Positions 41,236-49,249 of a stretch of 64,000 bases of DNA are shown here, one piece after another. Below the pieces are notes generated by a model. It made no database searches. It was not told the origin of the DNA and worked only from the letters and a program-made list of their open reading frames with translations. The position numbers and the translations under genes were made by a program. This DNA comes from Clostridiales bacterium (GTDB taxonomy: Bacteria; Bacillota; Clostridia; Oscillospirales; Oscillospiraceae): positions 1 to 64,000 of the forward strand of contig JALFRA010000009.1 of NCBI GenBank assembly GCA_022785125.1, in the 5' to 3' direction. Within the stretch, counting starts at the first letter, position 1, and each line of letters opens with the position of its first letter.

Positions 41236-42323
41236 GCAGTGCCAGAGAGATCAGAGAACGGGTCAGGGTGCTGCGGAAGCAGAAGGCCGCCCTTCAAACT
41301 GAGCTGGACGGGGCGCAGGGAAGAGAGAAGAAGGCTTTACGGCTGGAACTGGCCCGGACGGAGGAGGATCTGACGGACTGTGCCCGGCAGCTGCGGGAAC
41401 TGATGCCCCGGCACAGGATCAGTCGGGGCACCACTTGGGCCGGGGGGGATGGCTGGCGGTGGGACAGGATGCAGTATCAGACCTGGGCAGAGGTAGAAAG
41501 CGCGGAGGTATCAGAAGGCCCCACTGAACAGGATAAAATGCGTCTGGCGGTACGGACGGCCCGGACGGGGCTCACGGATGTTCAGGAAGTCTATCTTGCA
41601 GGTACCGGCGACGGCAAGCCCCAGGCCCAGGTGGCCCGGGATGTGGGCCGGAACCGCTCCACCGTATGCCGTACGCTGCAGCGGGGACAGCGCCGCATTG
41701 AGGCGGATGCCAAAGTCCTCTATCAGCTGTTGAGCGGTCAAGAGGGAGGCCCTCTGGTGGTGGATCTGGGGAAGCGGTCGGTGCTGAAGGCGGTGCTGGA
41801 CCGGCTCACCCTCCGGCAGCAGACCTATCTGTATCTCTATTACGGGGAGTGGCTCTCCCTGCGGGAGATCGGCGCCCTGCTGGGGGTGGACCACGCCTCG
41901 GTACTGCGGTCCATTCGATGCGGCCTGAAGCGGCTGGAGAGTCTGGTTCTGGGGGCAGAAGTAGAGGTGCGGGGGCTGGACAGCCTGGAGGAGCGGCTCA
42001 TGGCCCACTTCAACGACCTGCCTCCAGAGGAGAAGCCCCGGGAGAGACGGCCTTACCGGAAGTGGAATAAAACAACACCCAAGCCTGTGCCCATCCAGCT
42101 AAAAGACCGGCTGCTGCGATTTGTCCGGGGTGGACAGGTGCGTACGGTGGAGGTGGGAGGTCCTGCTCCGGATTTCCGGAGTGACAGTTGGAGCAGTGGC
42201 CGGCTGCTGGCCTGGCTGAAAGGGCAGGGGGGAGGACGGCAGGAAAGGAAATCATGGCTTCGCAAGCTGTTGTATCACTTATTGACACGGATGAGGAGGG
42301 ATCTGGATGTTGACCATCATTGA
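41232..42323 (+). CDS. sigma-70 region 4-like regulator with two HTH domains
   Basis: 363 residues from the ATG at 41232; the open frame from 40893 covers the previous gene and is not coding. The N-terminus (1-55) is a helical Arg/Glu region. Two helix-turn-helix units of sigma region 4 type follow: LTDVQEVYLAGTGDGKPQAQ then VARDVGRNRSTVCRTLQRG (about 112-155), and LTLRQQTYLYLYYGEW then LREIGALLGVDHASVLRSI (about 185-236). The C-terminal 120 residues are basic. Sigma region 2 is not apparent, so it may be an activator rather than a complete sigma factor. Its last 17 bases overlap the next gene. Confidence 0.75.
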   Translation: MSSAREIRERVRVLRKQKAALQTELDGAQGREKKALRLELARTEEDLTDCARQLRELMPRHRISRGTTWAGGDGWRWDRMQYQTWAEVESAEVSEGPTEQDKMRLAVRTARTGLTDVQEVYLAGTGDGKPQAQVARDVGRNRSTVCRTLQRGQRRIEADAKVLYQLLSGQEGGPLVVDLGKRSVLKAVLDRLTLRQQTYLYLYYGEWLSLREIGALLGVDHASVLRSIRCGLKRLESLVLGAEVEVRGLDSLEERLMAHFNDLPPEEKPRERRPYRKWNKTTPKPVPIQLKDRLLRFVRGGQVRTVEVGGPAPDFRSDSWSSGRLLAWLKGQGGGRQERKSWLRKLLYHLLTRMRRDLDVDHH

Positions 42324-42603
42324 AATTGAGGCCAGAGAAGACGGCGGCCACGGCTTGCAGAGCCAGAGTCACCGGACGGAGTGCTGGTTGGAGGGGTGGA
42401 TCTCAGTACCGCCCCAGCTGGAGAAAGCGGCCTGGGATTGCTGCGGCTACTGTGAGCTGGACATACGCAATGGCGTTTTGGTGGGCCTGACTCCCGGCCA
42501 GGCTCCGGAGCCGGGACCTGCCCCGGAGCCTGAGCCCACAGAGCTGGAACGGCTGCGGGCGGATCTGGACTATCTGGCCATTATGACGGGGGTGGAATTG
42601 TGA
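42307..42603 (+). CDS. phage tail-module small protein
   Basis: 98 residues, ATG after aggaggg. Structure: a beta-type N-terminus (TIIEIEAREDGG), a middle with AAWDCCGYCELDIRNGVLVGLTPG, a Pro/Glu spacer (PEPGPAPEPEPTE), and a helical end (LERLRADLDYLAIMTGVEL). This layout (dark-matter protein with xxCELxIxDGxLxxLTP then P/E linker and LDxL helix) is typical of the small gene placed just before xkdX in prophages of gut Clostridia. Family recall, not a search result. It overlaps the XkdX-like gene by 4 bp. Confidence 0.6.
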   Translation: MLTIIEIEAREDGGHGLQSQSHRTECWLEGWISVPPQLEKAAWDCCGYCELDIRNGVLVGLTPGQAPEPGPAPEPEPTELERLRADLDYLAIMTGVEL

Positions 42604-42737
42604 ACGTATATGAACTGGCCAAGAGCTACTATCCCAGACTGTGGGATGAGCAGCGTATACAGGCCCTGGCAGAGGCGGGCAAATTGACGGCGGAGGAAGC
42701 CGCGGCCATTCTGGGTCAGACGGAGAAAGCGGAATAG
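42600..42737 (+). CDS. XkdX-like phage protein
   Basis: 45 residues from the GTG at 42600, overlapping the preceding stop. The pattern YELAKSYYPRLWDEQRIQAL, then AEAGKLTAEEAAAILG, matches XkdX-type proteins: a tyrosine-rich start, W or Y, a helix, and a G-K-(I/L)-T-x-E-(Q/E) turn ending in I-x-G. XkdX genes lie between tail-fibre and holin genes in PBSX-like phages; function unknown. No holin or lysin follows: a terminator closes the operon, so this is an isolated remnant or a domesticated cassette. Confidence 0.7.
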   Translation: MNVYELAKSYYPRLWDEQRIQALAEAGKLTAEEAAAILGQTEKAE

Positions 42738-42752
42738 AACATCATGACACAG

Positions 42753-42805
42753 ACAGCCGCCCTGTGCATTGCGTCCATAGGCGCAATGCACAGGGTGGCT
42801 GTTTT
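42753..42805. terminator. terminator of the phage-like mini-operon
   Basis: 21-bp arms (42753-42773 and 42782-42802) with one G-T pair, then TTTT. The reverse LysR gene ends 14 bp further on. Confidence 0.85.
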
Positions 42806-42818
42806 ATCTTTTATAGGC

Positions 42819-43727
42819 TCAAAGAACGGTGGGGGCCGACGTCTGAGCGGATGTACAGAAACGGACAAACTCCTCCATTTCCCGGGTGGCCCATTTCTCA
42901 CGGTGATAGAAGATCTGGCCGTACATCACCGCTTTGAGGTCGCTGACATCCACAATGGACAACTTTCCTTGGCGTACCGGCTCCTCCACCAGAAAACGGG
43001 GCAGGAAGGAAAGCCCTTCCGTCTCCTCTAAAACCCGCAGCAGGAAAGAGGCATAGCTGCTCTCCAGTGCGGGGGTAATGGCCTGGCCAAAGGCAGCCAG
43101 GCGGTGGTCCAGCAGACGCCGGTAGTTGGCATCCCGCTCAGTCAAATAGAAGGGCTTGTCCAGCAGATCCACCAGCTTGTGGGATGTACCGCTGAGCTCT
43201 GTCCCCAGAGAGGCGGAGGCCACCACCACCATCTCCTCCGGCTGCTCCAGCATCTTGCACCAGCCGTTGTTGTACAGGGGTTCGTCCAAAATATAGATGA
43301 TGTCCAGTTCTCCACGCTCCATTTTGGAGATTAATTCCTCCGGAATGCCGGTGGTGATCTGCAAGTTGACCTGGGGATGCTGGACCCGAAAATTCCGGAT
43401 GATCCCAGGAAGCTTGGCATAACATAGGGACTCCAGCGTGCCGATATGGAGCTGTCCCTGAAGAAGTTCCCCCGATCCGGCTACGGACAACCGAGCCTTG
43501 CTCACGTCCTGCATAATGTTAATGGCGCTGTCCAGAAAGACCCGGCCCTGTCCTGTCAGAGCGATCCGCTTTCCCATGCGGTCGAAGAGCCGGACCCCAA
43601 GCTCCTCCTCCAGCAGGCGGATTTGTACAGTTACCGCCGACTGGGAATACCCCAGACTGGCGGCTGCCTTGGAAAAGCTCTGAAACTGGGCGACCCGTAC
43701 AAATGTGGTCAGCTGACGCAGTTCCAT
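42819..43727 (-). CDS. LysR-family regulator of the serine operon
   Basis: 302 residues. Winged helix-turn-helix (1-60): MELRQLTTFVRVAQFQSFSKAAASLGYSQSAVTVQIRLLEEELG over the standard positions; the effector domain (about 90-295) has the periplasmic-binding-protein-like fold. It is divergent from the transporter-sdaAB-sdaAA operon, the usual arrangement for a LysR activator of its neighbour, with a palindrome in the shared region. Start ATG after aaggaggg. The effector is probably L-serine or a product of its breakdown (inference). Confidence 0.88.
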   Translation of the reverse strand: MELRQLTTFVRVAQFQSFSKAAASLGYSQSAVTVQIRLLEEELGVRLFDRMGKRIALTGQGRVFLDSAINIMQDVSKARLSVAGSGELLQGQLHIGTLESLCYAKLPGIIRNFRVQHPQVNLQITTGIPEELISKMERGELDIIYILDEPLYNNGWCKMLEQPEEMVVVASASLGTELSGTSHKLVDLLDKPFYLTERDANYRRLLDHRLAAFGQAITPALESSYASFLLRVLEETEGLSFLPRFLVEEPVRQGKLSIVDVSDLKAVMYGQIFYHREKWATREMEEFVRFCTSAQTSAPTVL

Positions 43728-43776
43728 ACCAAGCCCTCCTTCTGTCTTTCTTGCCTGTTATTAATAAAATTCAACT

Positions 43777-43825
43777 ATCTAATAAATTAGATTTGTTTGA
43801 TTTAATTATTGTGCAATGTTATACT
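43777..43825 (+). promoter_or_regulatory. LysR-type operator and promoter of the serine operon
   Basis: ATCTAATAAATTAGAT (43777-43792; 7-bp arms around AA) is a T-N11-A type palindrome. It lies just upstream of TTGATT (43797-43802), 17-bp spacer, TATACT (43820-43825). Position at about -40 to -60 fits LysR activation. Confidence 0.65.
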
Positions 43826-43887
43826 GAAGCCTCTAAAAAGTCAAGAGGAAAATAGACAAAATGGAGAACGTCAAAGGAGGAATCTGT

Positions 43888-45114
43888 ATGGAACAGAAAC
43901 GTATCAAAATCGGCTTGATTCCCAAACTTATCCTGGCGATTATCATTGGTATCCTGTTTGGCAGCTTTATGCCGGAGTGGTTTAATCGTGTGATTGTAAC
44001 CTGCTCCTCTATCTTCAGCACCTTCCTGTCCTTTATCATCCCGCTGATGATTGTGGCCTATGTGACCATGGGCATTGCCAACCTGCGCAGCGGCGCTGGC
44101 AAACTGCTTATCATCACCGTGCTCCTGTCCTACTTTTCCACACTGGTGGCGGGTTCCGCTTCCTATCTGGTATCCTCCAATCTCTTCCCCTCTTTTATGA
44201 GCGAGGGTGCCCTGGACCAGATCGCTGCCACCGCCGACGTCTCCCTGGAGGGCTACTTCTCCCTGTCCATCCCGCCCCTGCTCAACACCCTGTCTGCCGT
44301 TACCCTGGCCTTTGTGCTGGGCCTGTGCCTGTCCACCATGCGGGGCAAGGAGATCGGCGACAGCCTCTATCACGGCATGGAGGACTTTTCCGCCATCATT
44401 GACAAGGTGCTGCACAAGGTCATTATTCCCCTGCTGCCCTTGTACATCTGCGGCACCTTCACCAATATGACCTATTCTGGAAAGACTTTCGCCATTCTGG
44501 GCATCCTGTGGAAGGTGTTCCTGGTGGTCATCGCCATGCACCTGATCTATATCTGCATCCAGTTTTTTGTGGCAGGTGCGGTATCCAAGAAGAATCCCTT
44601 TGCGCTCATCCGCAACCAGATCCCCGGCTATGCCACCGCTATCGGTACCCAGTCCTCCGCCGCCACCATCCCTGTCAACCTGGAGTGTGCCAAGAAGGAC
44701 GGCATCCTGGAGGAGATCCGCAACTTTGTGGTGCCTCTGTGCGCCAACATCCACATGGCCGGTTCCATGATCACCATCACCGCCTGTGCCACTGCCGTTT
44801 GTCTGATGTACCAGCTGCCCATCAGCCTGGGTACTGTGGTGCCCTTCATCATGACTTTGGGTATCGCCATGGTGGCTTCCCCCGGCGCCCCCGGCGGCTC
44901 CATTATGACTGCGCTGCCCTTCCTTTATATGGTGTTCGGTACCGAGGCCGGCGACGTGAACGGCCCCATCTGTGCCATCATGGTGGCCCTCTATATCACG
45001 CAGGATTCCTTTGGCACCGCCTGCAACGTATCCGGTGACAACGCCATCGGCACCATTGTCAACGCCATTTACCAGAAGTTCATTCTAAAGGCGCCCGCCG
45101 CCTCGGAGGAGTGA
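43888..45114 (+). CDS. dicarboxylate/amino acid:cation symporter (probable serine transporter)
   Basis: 408 residues from the ATG at 43888 (aaaggagg). About eight transmembrane helices plus two re-entrant hairpins, as in the DAACS/glutamate transporter family. The motifs AIGTQSSAATIPVNL (serine-rich HP1), ANIHMAGSMITIT (TM7) and ASPGAPGGSIM (HP2) are clear. Bacterial SstT members of this fold take up serine/threonine with Na+. The gene sits 4 bp before sdaAB, which supports L-serine as cargo. Confidence 0.88.
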   Translation: MEQKRIKIGLIPKLILAIIIGILFGSFMPEWFNRVIVTCSSIFSTFLSFIIPLMIVAYVTMGIANLRSGAGKLLIITVLLSYFSTLVAGSASYLVSSNLFPSFMSEGALDQIAATADVSLEGYFSLSIPPLLNTLSAVTLAFVLGLCLSTMRGKEIGDSLYHGMEDFSAIIDKVLHKVIIPLLPLYICGTFTNMTYSGKTFAILGILWKVFLVVIAMHLIYICIQFFVAGAVSKKNPFALIRNQIPGYATAIGTQSSAATIPVNLECAKKDGILEEIRNFVVPLCANIHMAGSMITITACATAVCLMYQLPISLGTVVPFIMTLGIAMVASPGAPGGSIMTALPFLYMVFGTEAGDVNGPICAIMVALYITQDSFGTACNVSGDNAIGTIVNAIYQKFILKAPAASEE

Positions 45115-45118
45115 TTCT

Positions 45119-45787
45119 ATGTCGTTCATCAGCGTATTCGACGTACTGGGACCCAATATGATTGGCCCGTCCAGTTCCCATACTGCCGGCGCTGTGCTCA
45201 TTGCCAACGTGGCTCACAAATTGCTTGCCCCGCCGCTGAAGCAGGTGGACTTTACCCTGTATGGCTCCTTTGCCAAGACCTACCACGGCCACGGCACTGA
45301 CCGGGCCCTGCTGGGCGGCATCATGGGGTTCTCCACCGATGATCTGTGTATCCGTGACTCCTTCCGCATCGCCAATGAGCGGGGGCTGGCCTTCTCCTTC
45401 ACGCCCAATGAGGTGGAGACCGACATCCATCCCAATACTGTGGATATCCGTATGGAGAATGCTGCCGGAGAGGTCATGACGGTTCGGGGCGAGTCCCTGG
45501 GGGGCGGCAAGATGCACATCGTGCGCATCAACGGCGTCCGTGTGGATTTCAGCGGCGAATACGCCTCGGTGGTGGTGGTCCAGCAGGACAAGCCCGGTGT
45601 GGTGGCCCATATTACCAAGGTGCTCAGTGACCGCAACGTGAACATCGCCTTTATGCGGCTGTTCCGGGAGGGCAAGGGAGATACCGCCTACAGCATCATC
45701 GAGTCGGATGGCACCCTGCCCGACGGCATTGATGAGGAGCTGCGGGCTAACCCCTATATCCGGGACGTTATGATCGTTCAGTCATAA
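45119..45787 (+). CDS. sdaAB: L-serine dehydratase beta chain
   Basis: 222 residues. The N-terminal half has the family start SVFDVLGPNMIGPSSSHTAGAV and the motifs HGHGTDRALLGGIMGF and GGGKMHIVRINGV. A C-terminal ACT domain (about 148-220) begins VVVVQQDKPGVVAHITKVLSD and probably senses serine. With SdaAA it forms the two-subunit Fe-S enzyme of Firmicutes that deaminates L-serine to pyruvate and ammonia. The RBS ggaggag overlaps the end of the transporter gene; sdaAA follows by 12 bp. Confidence 0.96.
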   Translation: MSFISVFDVLGPNMIGPSSSHTAGAVLIANVAHKLLAPPLKQVDFTLYGSFAKTYHGHGTDRALLGGIMGFSTDDLCIRDSFRIANERGLAFSFTPNEVETDIHPNTVDIRMENAAGEVMTVRGESLGGGKMHIVRINGVRVDFSGEYASVVVVQQDKPGVVAHITKVLSDRNVNIAFMRLFREGKGDTAYSIIESDGTLPDGIDEELRANPYIRDVMIVQS

Positions 45788-45799
45788 GGAGGCGGGAAC

Positions 45800-46669
45800 A
45801 TGGAGTTTAAAAATGCCAATGAACTGCTGGCGCTCTGCCGGCAGGAGGGGTGTCCCATCTCCGAGATCATGCGCCGCCGTGAATGTATTTTGGGAGAGAC
45901 CACGGTGGATACGGTCACACGGCGGATGAACCGGGTGCTGGAGATCATGCGGGAGTCGGCTACCATTCCGCTGACCAGCCCTGTCCGCTCCATGGGCGGA
46001 CTCATCGGCGGAGAGGCCAAGCATCTTGCCGCCCATGCCGCCAAAAAGAAGGACATCTGCGGTCCAGTATTGCAGAAAGCCATTGCCTATGCCATGGCTG
46101 TGCTGGAGGTCAACGCCTCCATGGGCCTGATCGTGGCGGCTCCCACCGCCGGGTCCTCCGGTGTGGTGCCCGGTCTGCTGCTGGCCCTTCAGGAGACCTA
46201 CCATATTTCAGATGCCCGGATCGTGGATGGGCTGTTCAACGCCGGCGCTATCGGCTATTTGGCCATGCGGAATGCCACCGTGGCCGGTGCTGTGGGCGGC
46301 TGTCAGGCTGAAGTGGGTATTGCCGCCGCTATGGCCGCCTCCGCCGCCGTGGAGCTGATGGGGGGCGAGCCGGAGCAGTGTCTCAGCGCGGCTTCCACTG
46401 TGCTGATGAATATGCTGGGGCTGGTGTGCGACCCGGTGGGCGGTCTGGTGGAGTACCCCTGCCAGAACCGCAATGCCGCCGGTGTGGCAAACGCACTGGT
46501 GGCCGCCGAGATCGCATTGAGCGGCATCCGGCAGCTGATCCCCTTTGACGAGATGCTGGCCGCTATGTATCGGGTGGGCCGCCACCTGCCTGTTGAGCTG
46601 CGGGAGACCGCCCTGGGCGGCTGTGCAGCTACCCCTTCTGCCTGTGAGCGGTGTGGATGCTGCAGTTGA
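45800..46669 (+). CDS. sdaAA: L-serine dehydratase alpha chain
   Basis: 289 residues. Catalytic chain of the oxygen-sensitive [4Fe-4S] serine dehydratase. Motifs: APTAGSSGVVPG, GCQAEVGIAAAMAA, GLVCDPVGGLVEYPCQNRNA (cluster cysteines), with a C-terminal CERCGCCS in which the extra cysteines also lie near the cluster. The pyruvate made feeds energy metabolism, including acetate formation by AckA. Last gene of the LysR-controlled operon. No terminator immediately follows; a hairpin at 46792 may end the transcript. Confidence 0.96.
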   Translation: MEFKNANELLALCRQEGCPISEIMRRRECILGETTVDTVTRRMNRVLEIMRESATIPLTSPVRSMGGLIGGEAKHLAAHAAKKKDICGPVLQKAIAYAMAVLEVNASMGLIVAAPTAGSSGVVPGLLLALQETYHISDARIVDGLFNAGAIGYLAMRNATVAGAVGGCQAEVGIAAAMAASAAVELMGGEPEQCLSAASTVLMNMLGLVCDPVGGLVEYPCQNRNAAGVANALVAAEIALSGIRQLIPFDEMLAAMYRVGRHLPVELRETALGGCAATPSACERCGCCS

Positions 46670-46948
46670 TCACTTAATATCAAATAAAATGGCCGCTCAA
46701 GGGCTACTCCTCATAAGGACTTCTTGAGATTAACCCAAGAACGACCGATTGAGAGAGGCCCTGGGGTGTCTGGCCCAAAAGTGTCAAACGAGAAAATAGC
46801 CGCAAGCCAAAAGAAATTGGCTTGCGGCTATTTTCAAGTCAGTTTTTTTGATGGATGGAAATGACCATTGAACTGACACGGGACTGTATAAATTATAGTT
46901 TTATCTCAGGTCTCAGACAAGTTTGGTTCCACCCAAGATATTTTTTAA
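46670..46948. other. non-coding junction between core genes and accessory island
   Basis: About 280 bp with no credible ORF. The first 120 bp keep a mixed composition; then comes the 19-bp hairpin at 46792, and an imperfect pairing GTCAGTT...AACTGAC (about 46838-46879). From here base composition falls relative to the flanking core genes, and the following 12 kb look accessory. I see no intact transposase or tRNA target. Confidence 0.4.
46792..46835. terminator. 19-bp hairpin terminator downstream of sdaAA
   Basis: Perfect arms GAAAATAGCCGCAAGCCAA (46792-46810) and its complement (46817-46835) around AAGAAA, with TATTTTC at the 3' side. Confidence 0.75.
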
Positions 46949-46990
46949 TTGACAAACCACATATCACGCCCTATAATGAACGTCGTTCAT
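46949..46990 (+). promoter_or_regulatory. perfect promoter with overlapping TetR operator
   Basis: TTGACA (46949-46954), 17-bp spacer, TATAAT (46972-46977). The perfect palindrome ATGAACGTCGTTCAT (46976-46990) overlaps the end of the -10 and the start site, 14 bp before the TetR start codon. Expected effect: tight autorepression. Confidence 0.85.
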
Positions 46991-47004
46991 ATTGAGGTGA
47001 TCGG

Positions 47005-47562
47005 ATGAATACTGTTGTAACATCGAAAGAAGAGATTTTAAAAACCAGCCGGGAACTGATCCAGCAGCAGGGTTGGTCCGCAGTCAGCATTCGCTCTGTG
47101 GCTACGGCCTGCGGTGTATCTGTGGGGTCTATCTATAACTATTTTGATTCCAAAGCGGCGCTGGTGGGAGCTACGGTGGAAAGTGTCTGGTGCGAAATTT
47201 TTCACCGCCCGGAAGATGGAGCTGTGTTTCAGGACACGCAGGCCTGTATTATCTGGATGTATGGGAGAATGGAATACGGCTGCAAACAGTATCCCGGTTT
47301 CTTCACCCTCCATTCTCTGGGCTTCATGCGGGAGGATAAGCCGGACGGAAAACGGCGAATGCAGCAGACCTGGCAGCATATTTTGGAGGGCCTGAGCGCC
47401 GTCTTGAAGCAGGATACCAAAATTCGCCCTGGTGCGTTTACCCAGCAATTTACAGTTGAAAAATTTGCAGACGTCCTCTTTTCCCTGATGCTGTCCGCTC
47501 TACTGCGCCAGGACTATGATCCAAACGCTGTGCTGGAAATTGTCCGCAGGACCCTTTATTAA
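47005..47562 (+). CDS. TetR-family repressor, first gene of membrane-protein cassette
   Basis: 185 residues. N-terminal HTH (8-52): ILKTSRELIQQQGWSAVSIRSVATACGVSVGSIYNYFDSKAAL spread over standard positions. The C-terminal part is a ligand-binding helical domain of unknown type. ATG after gaggtg. It is followed by three small membrane-protein genes on the same strand, and an operator palindrome overlaps its own promoter. Base composition is lower in GC than the core genes at either side. Confidence 0.87.
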   Translation: MNTVVTSKEEILKTSRELIQQQGWSAVSIRSVATACGVSVGSIYNYFDSKAALVGATVESVWCEIFHRPEDGAVFQDTQACIIWMYGRMEYGCKQYPGFFTLHSLGFMREDKPDGKRRMQQTWQHILEGLSAVLKQDTKIRPGAFTQQFTVEKFADVLFSLMLSALLRQDYDPNAVLEIVRRTLY

Positions 47563-47631
47563 AATTCCCGCTGTGGGGTGGGAATTTTTTAACCCGGAAA
47601 CTGAACCTTGTTCAACAAAAGGAGTACGCCT

Positions 47632-48084
47632 ATGAAAGTAAAACGAAATACCCTGTTGCTCCTGGCCTGTCTGGTATGGAGCGCGGCGGGCTTCAACATT
47701 CTTCGCATTGGATTGATTGCATACCAGCCTTATCGATCTGTGCTGAATTTCCTGTTGTCTGCCCTGGTTTTTGCTGTGTTTCAGAGATTTATTTTTGGAA
47801 AGCTGGTGAAAAAGCATACAGCCAGAATCAGAGGCTATCGGGAGGAGCGCCATTTCTTTCTCAAATTCTTTGATGAAAAAGCCTTCGCTATCATGGCGGT
47901 CATGATGTCCGGTGGAATCGGTCTGCGGGTGAGCGGATTGGCGCCTGAGCGGTTTATCGCCGTCTTTTATACCGGTCTGGGGGCTTCCCTTTTGCTGGCC
48001 GGATTACTGTTTGGCCGTAACTTTGGTAAAGCCGTGTTGGCCGGTGCCAGCGTTCAAAATAAAACTGAGCATAAAGGAGAATAA
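47632..48084 (+). CDS. small membrane protein, four predicted helices
   Basis: 150 residues from the ATG at 47632 (aaaaggag); the open frame from 47608 lacks an RBS. Helices at about 8-30, 36-56, 84-102 and 110-132, with a basic cytoplasmic loop (KKHTARIRGYREERHF) between the pairs. A Val-Trp-Ser-Ala-Ala-Gly-Phe-Asn motif in the first helix looks conserved-type but I cannot assign a family. Two more membrane genes follow with 3 and 13 bp gaps, suggesting a complex or a stress-induced membrane set under the TetR. Confidence 0.72.
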   Translation: MKVKRNTLLLLACLVWSAAGFNILRIGLIAYQPYRSVLNFLLSALVFAVFQRFIFGKLVKKHTARIRGYREERHFFLKFFDEKAFAIMAVMMSGGIGLRVSGLAPERFIAVFYTGLGASLLLAGLLFGRNFGKAVLAGASVQNKTEHKGE

Positions 48085-48087
48085 AGG

Positions 48088-48753
48088 ATGCAAGCAATAG
48101 TAGAAACCCTGTTTGATACGGTCTATCTGATTTCCGTCATTACCATCGGCGTACTGATGATCCGGGGAAGCAAGCGAGACAGCCAGTTCAAGCTGTTTGG
48201 CTGGATGGCTGTGGTGCTGGGAGCAGGCGATTCCTTTCACCTGATTCCCCGGGCCTTGGCCCTGTGTACCACTGGACTGGAAAACTATATCGTCCCTCTG
48301 GGGCTGGGTAAATGGATTACCTCGGTCACTATGACCATTTTTTATGTGCTGCTCTACTATGTGTGGCGGCAGCGGTATCAGATCAAAGGCCGAAATGGCC
48401 TGACGGCTGCCGTGTATGTCCTGGCCGGTGTGCGGATCGCCCTGTGCATGATGCCGCAGAATCAGTGGCTCAGCGCGGAAGCGCCCCTCTCCTGGGGCAT
48501 CTACCGCAACATTCCCTTTGCTCTGCTGGGTCTCCTGGTGATCGTGCTGTTCTATCGCAGCGCAAAGGAGTGTAAAGATCGGGCATTCCGATGGATGTGG
48601 CTGACCATCGTGTTGAGCTTTGGCTTTTACATCCCGGTGGTGCTGTGGGCAGATACCATCCCTATGATCGGGATGCTGATGATTCCCAAGACCTGTGCCT
48701 ATGTGTGGACGGTTCTGATTGGTTACTTCGCCATGAAGAAGGAATGCAAATAA
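48088..48753 (+). CDS. polytopic membrane protein, about seven helices
   Basis: 221 residues, ATG after taaaggag. Hydrophobic segments at about 8-26, 36-54, 72-96, 104-120, 136-156, 168-186 and 192-212. Histidine near the second helix (GDSFHLIPRAL) is the only polar residue group that stands out inside the membrane. The layout resembles seven-helix sensor or lipid-associated proteins, but no family is recognised. It lies between the 150-residue membrane protein and the DUF2871 protein in the TetR cassette. Confidence 0.7.
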   Translation: MQAIVETLFDTVYLISVITIGVLMIRGSKRDSQFKLFGWMAVVLGAGDSFHLIPRALALCTTGLENYIVPLGLGKWITSVTMTIFYVLLYYVWRQRYQIKGRNGLTAAVYVLAGVRIALCMMPQNQWLSAEAPLSWGIYRNIPFALLGLLVIVLFYRSAKECKDRAFRWMWLTIVLSFGFYIPVVLWADTIPMIGMLMIPKTCAYVWTVLIGYFAMKKECK

Positions 48754-48766
48754 AGGAGGAATGAAC

Positions 48767-49186
48767 ATGAAACGATATATGAATCTGGCTCTGCTGTACG
48801 CTGTCCTTGCTATGGTGGGAGGCGTGTTTTATCGGGAGTTTACCAAGTTCAACGGCTTTACCGCCAAAACCACCCTGGGGGTGGTGCATACCCACTACTT
48901 CCTGCTGGGTATGGTGTTTTTCCTGCTGTTGCTCCTGCTGGAAAAGAACTTTTCTTTCACCGGACCCAATACCGGGCGGATCCTGACGGTCTATCAGATT
49001 GGCCTAAATCTGACTGTGGTGATGTTTGTGGTACGGGGCGTGACCCAGGTGCTGGGAACTGCCCTTTCCTCTGGTATGAGTGCGGCGATTTCCGGTATTG
49101 CCGGGATCGGTCATATCCTGCTGGGTGTCAGTCTGGTGCTTGTACTGATGCAGATCAAGCACAGTGTATCCGCTGCGAAGGTTTGA
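48767..49186 (+). CDS. DUF2871-family membrane protein
   Basis: 139 residues from the ATG at 48767; AGGAGG (48754-48759) lies 7 nt before it and only 1 nt before the ATG at 48761. Four helices. The segment AMVGGVFYREFTKFNGFTAKTTLGVVHTHYFLLGM is the recognisable DUF2871 core (positions about 14-48), with in-membrane His residues (VHTH). Function of the family is unknown; the paired histidines would suit metal or heme binding, which is speculation. Last gene of the TetR cassette. Confidence 0.78.
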   Translation: MKRYMNLALLYAVLAMVGGVFYREFTKFNGFTAKTTLGVVHTHYFLLGMVFFLLLLLLEKNFSFTGPNTGRILTVYQIGLNLTVVMFVVRGVTQVLGTALSSGMSAAISGIAGIGHILLGVSLVLVLMQIKHSVSAAKV

Positions 49187-49193
49187 TTTGAGG

Positions 49194-49220
49194 TTTCTTA
49201 AAGGTTGGACCGCTATACTG
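49194..49220 (+). promoter_or_regulatory. activator-type promoter of the two-component system
   Basis: TTTCTTAAAGGT (49194-49205), 8 bp, TATACTG (49214-49220). No normal -35. The same 12-mer, the same 8-bp gap and the same TATACTG occur at 51271-51297. AGGTT-like units recur at about 11-bp spacing just upstream. This suits a response-regulator-dependent promoter. Confidence 0.65.
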
Positions 49221-49249
49221 AATTGATTTCAGAAAGGAGGCGGCCGAAT

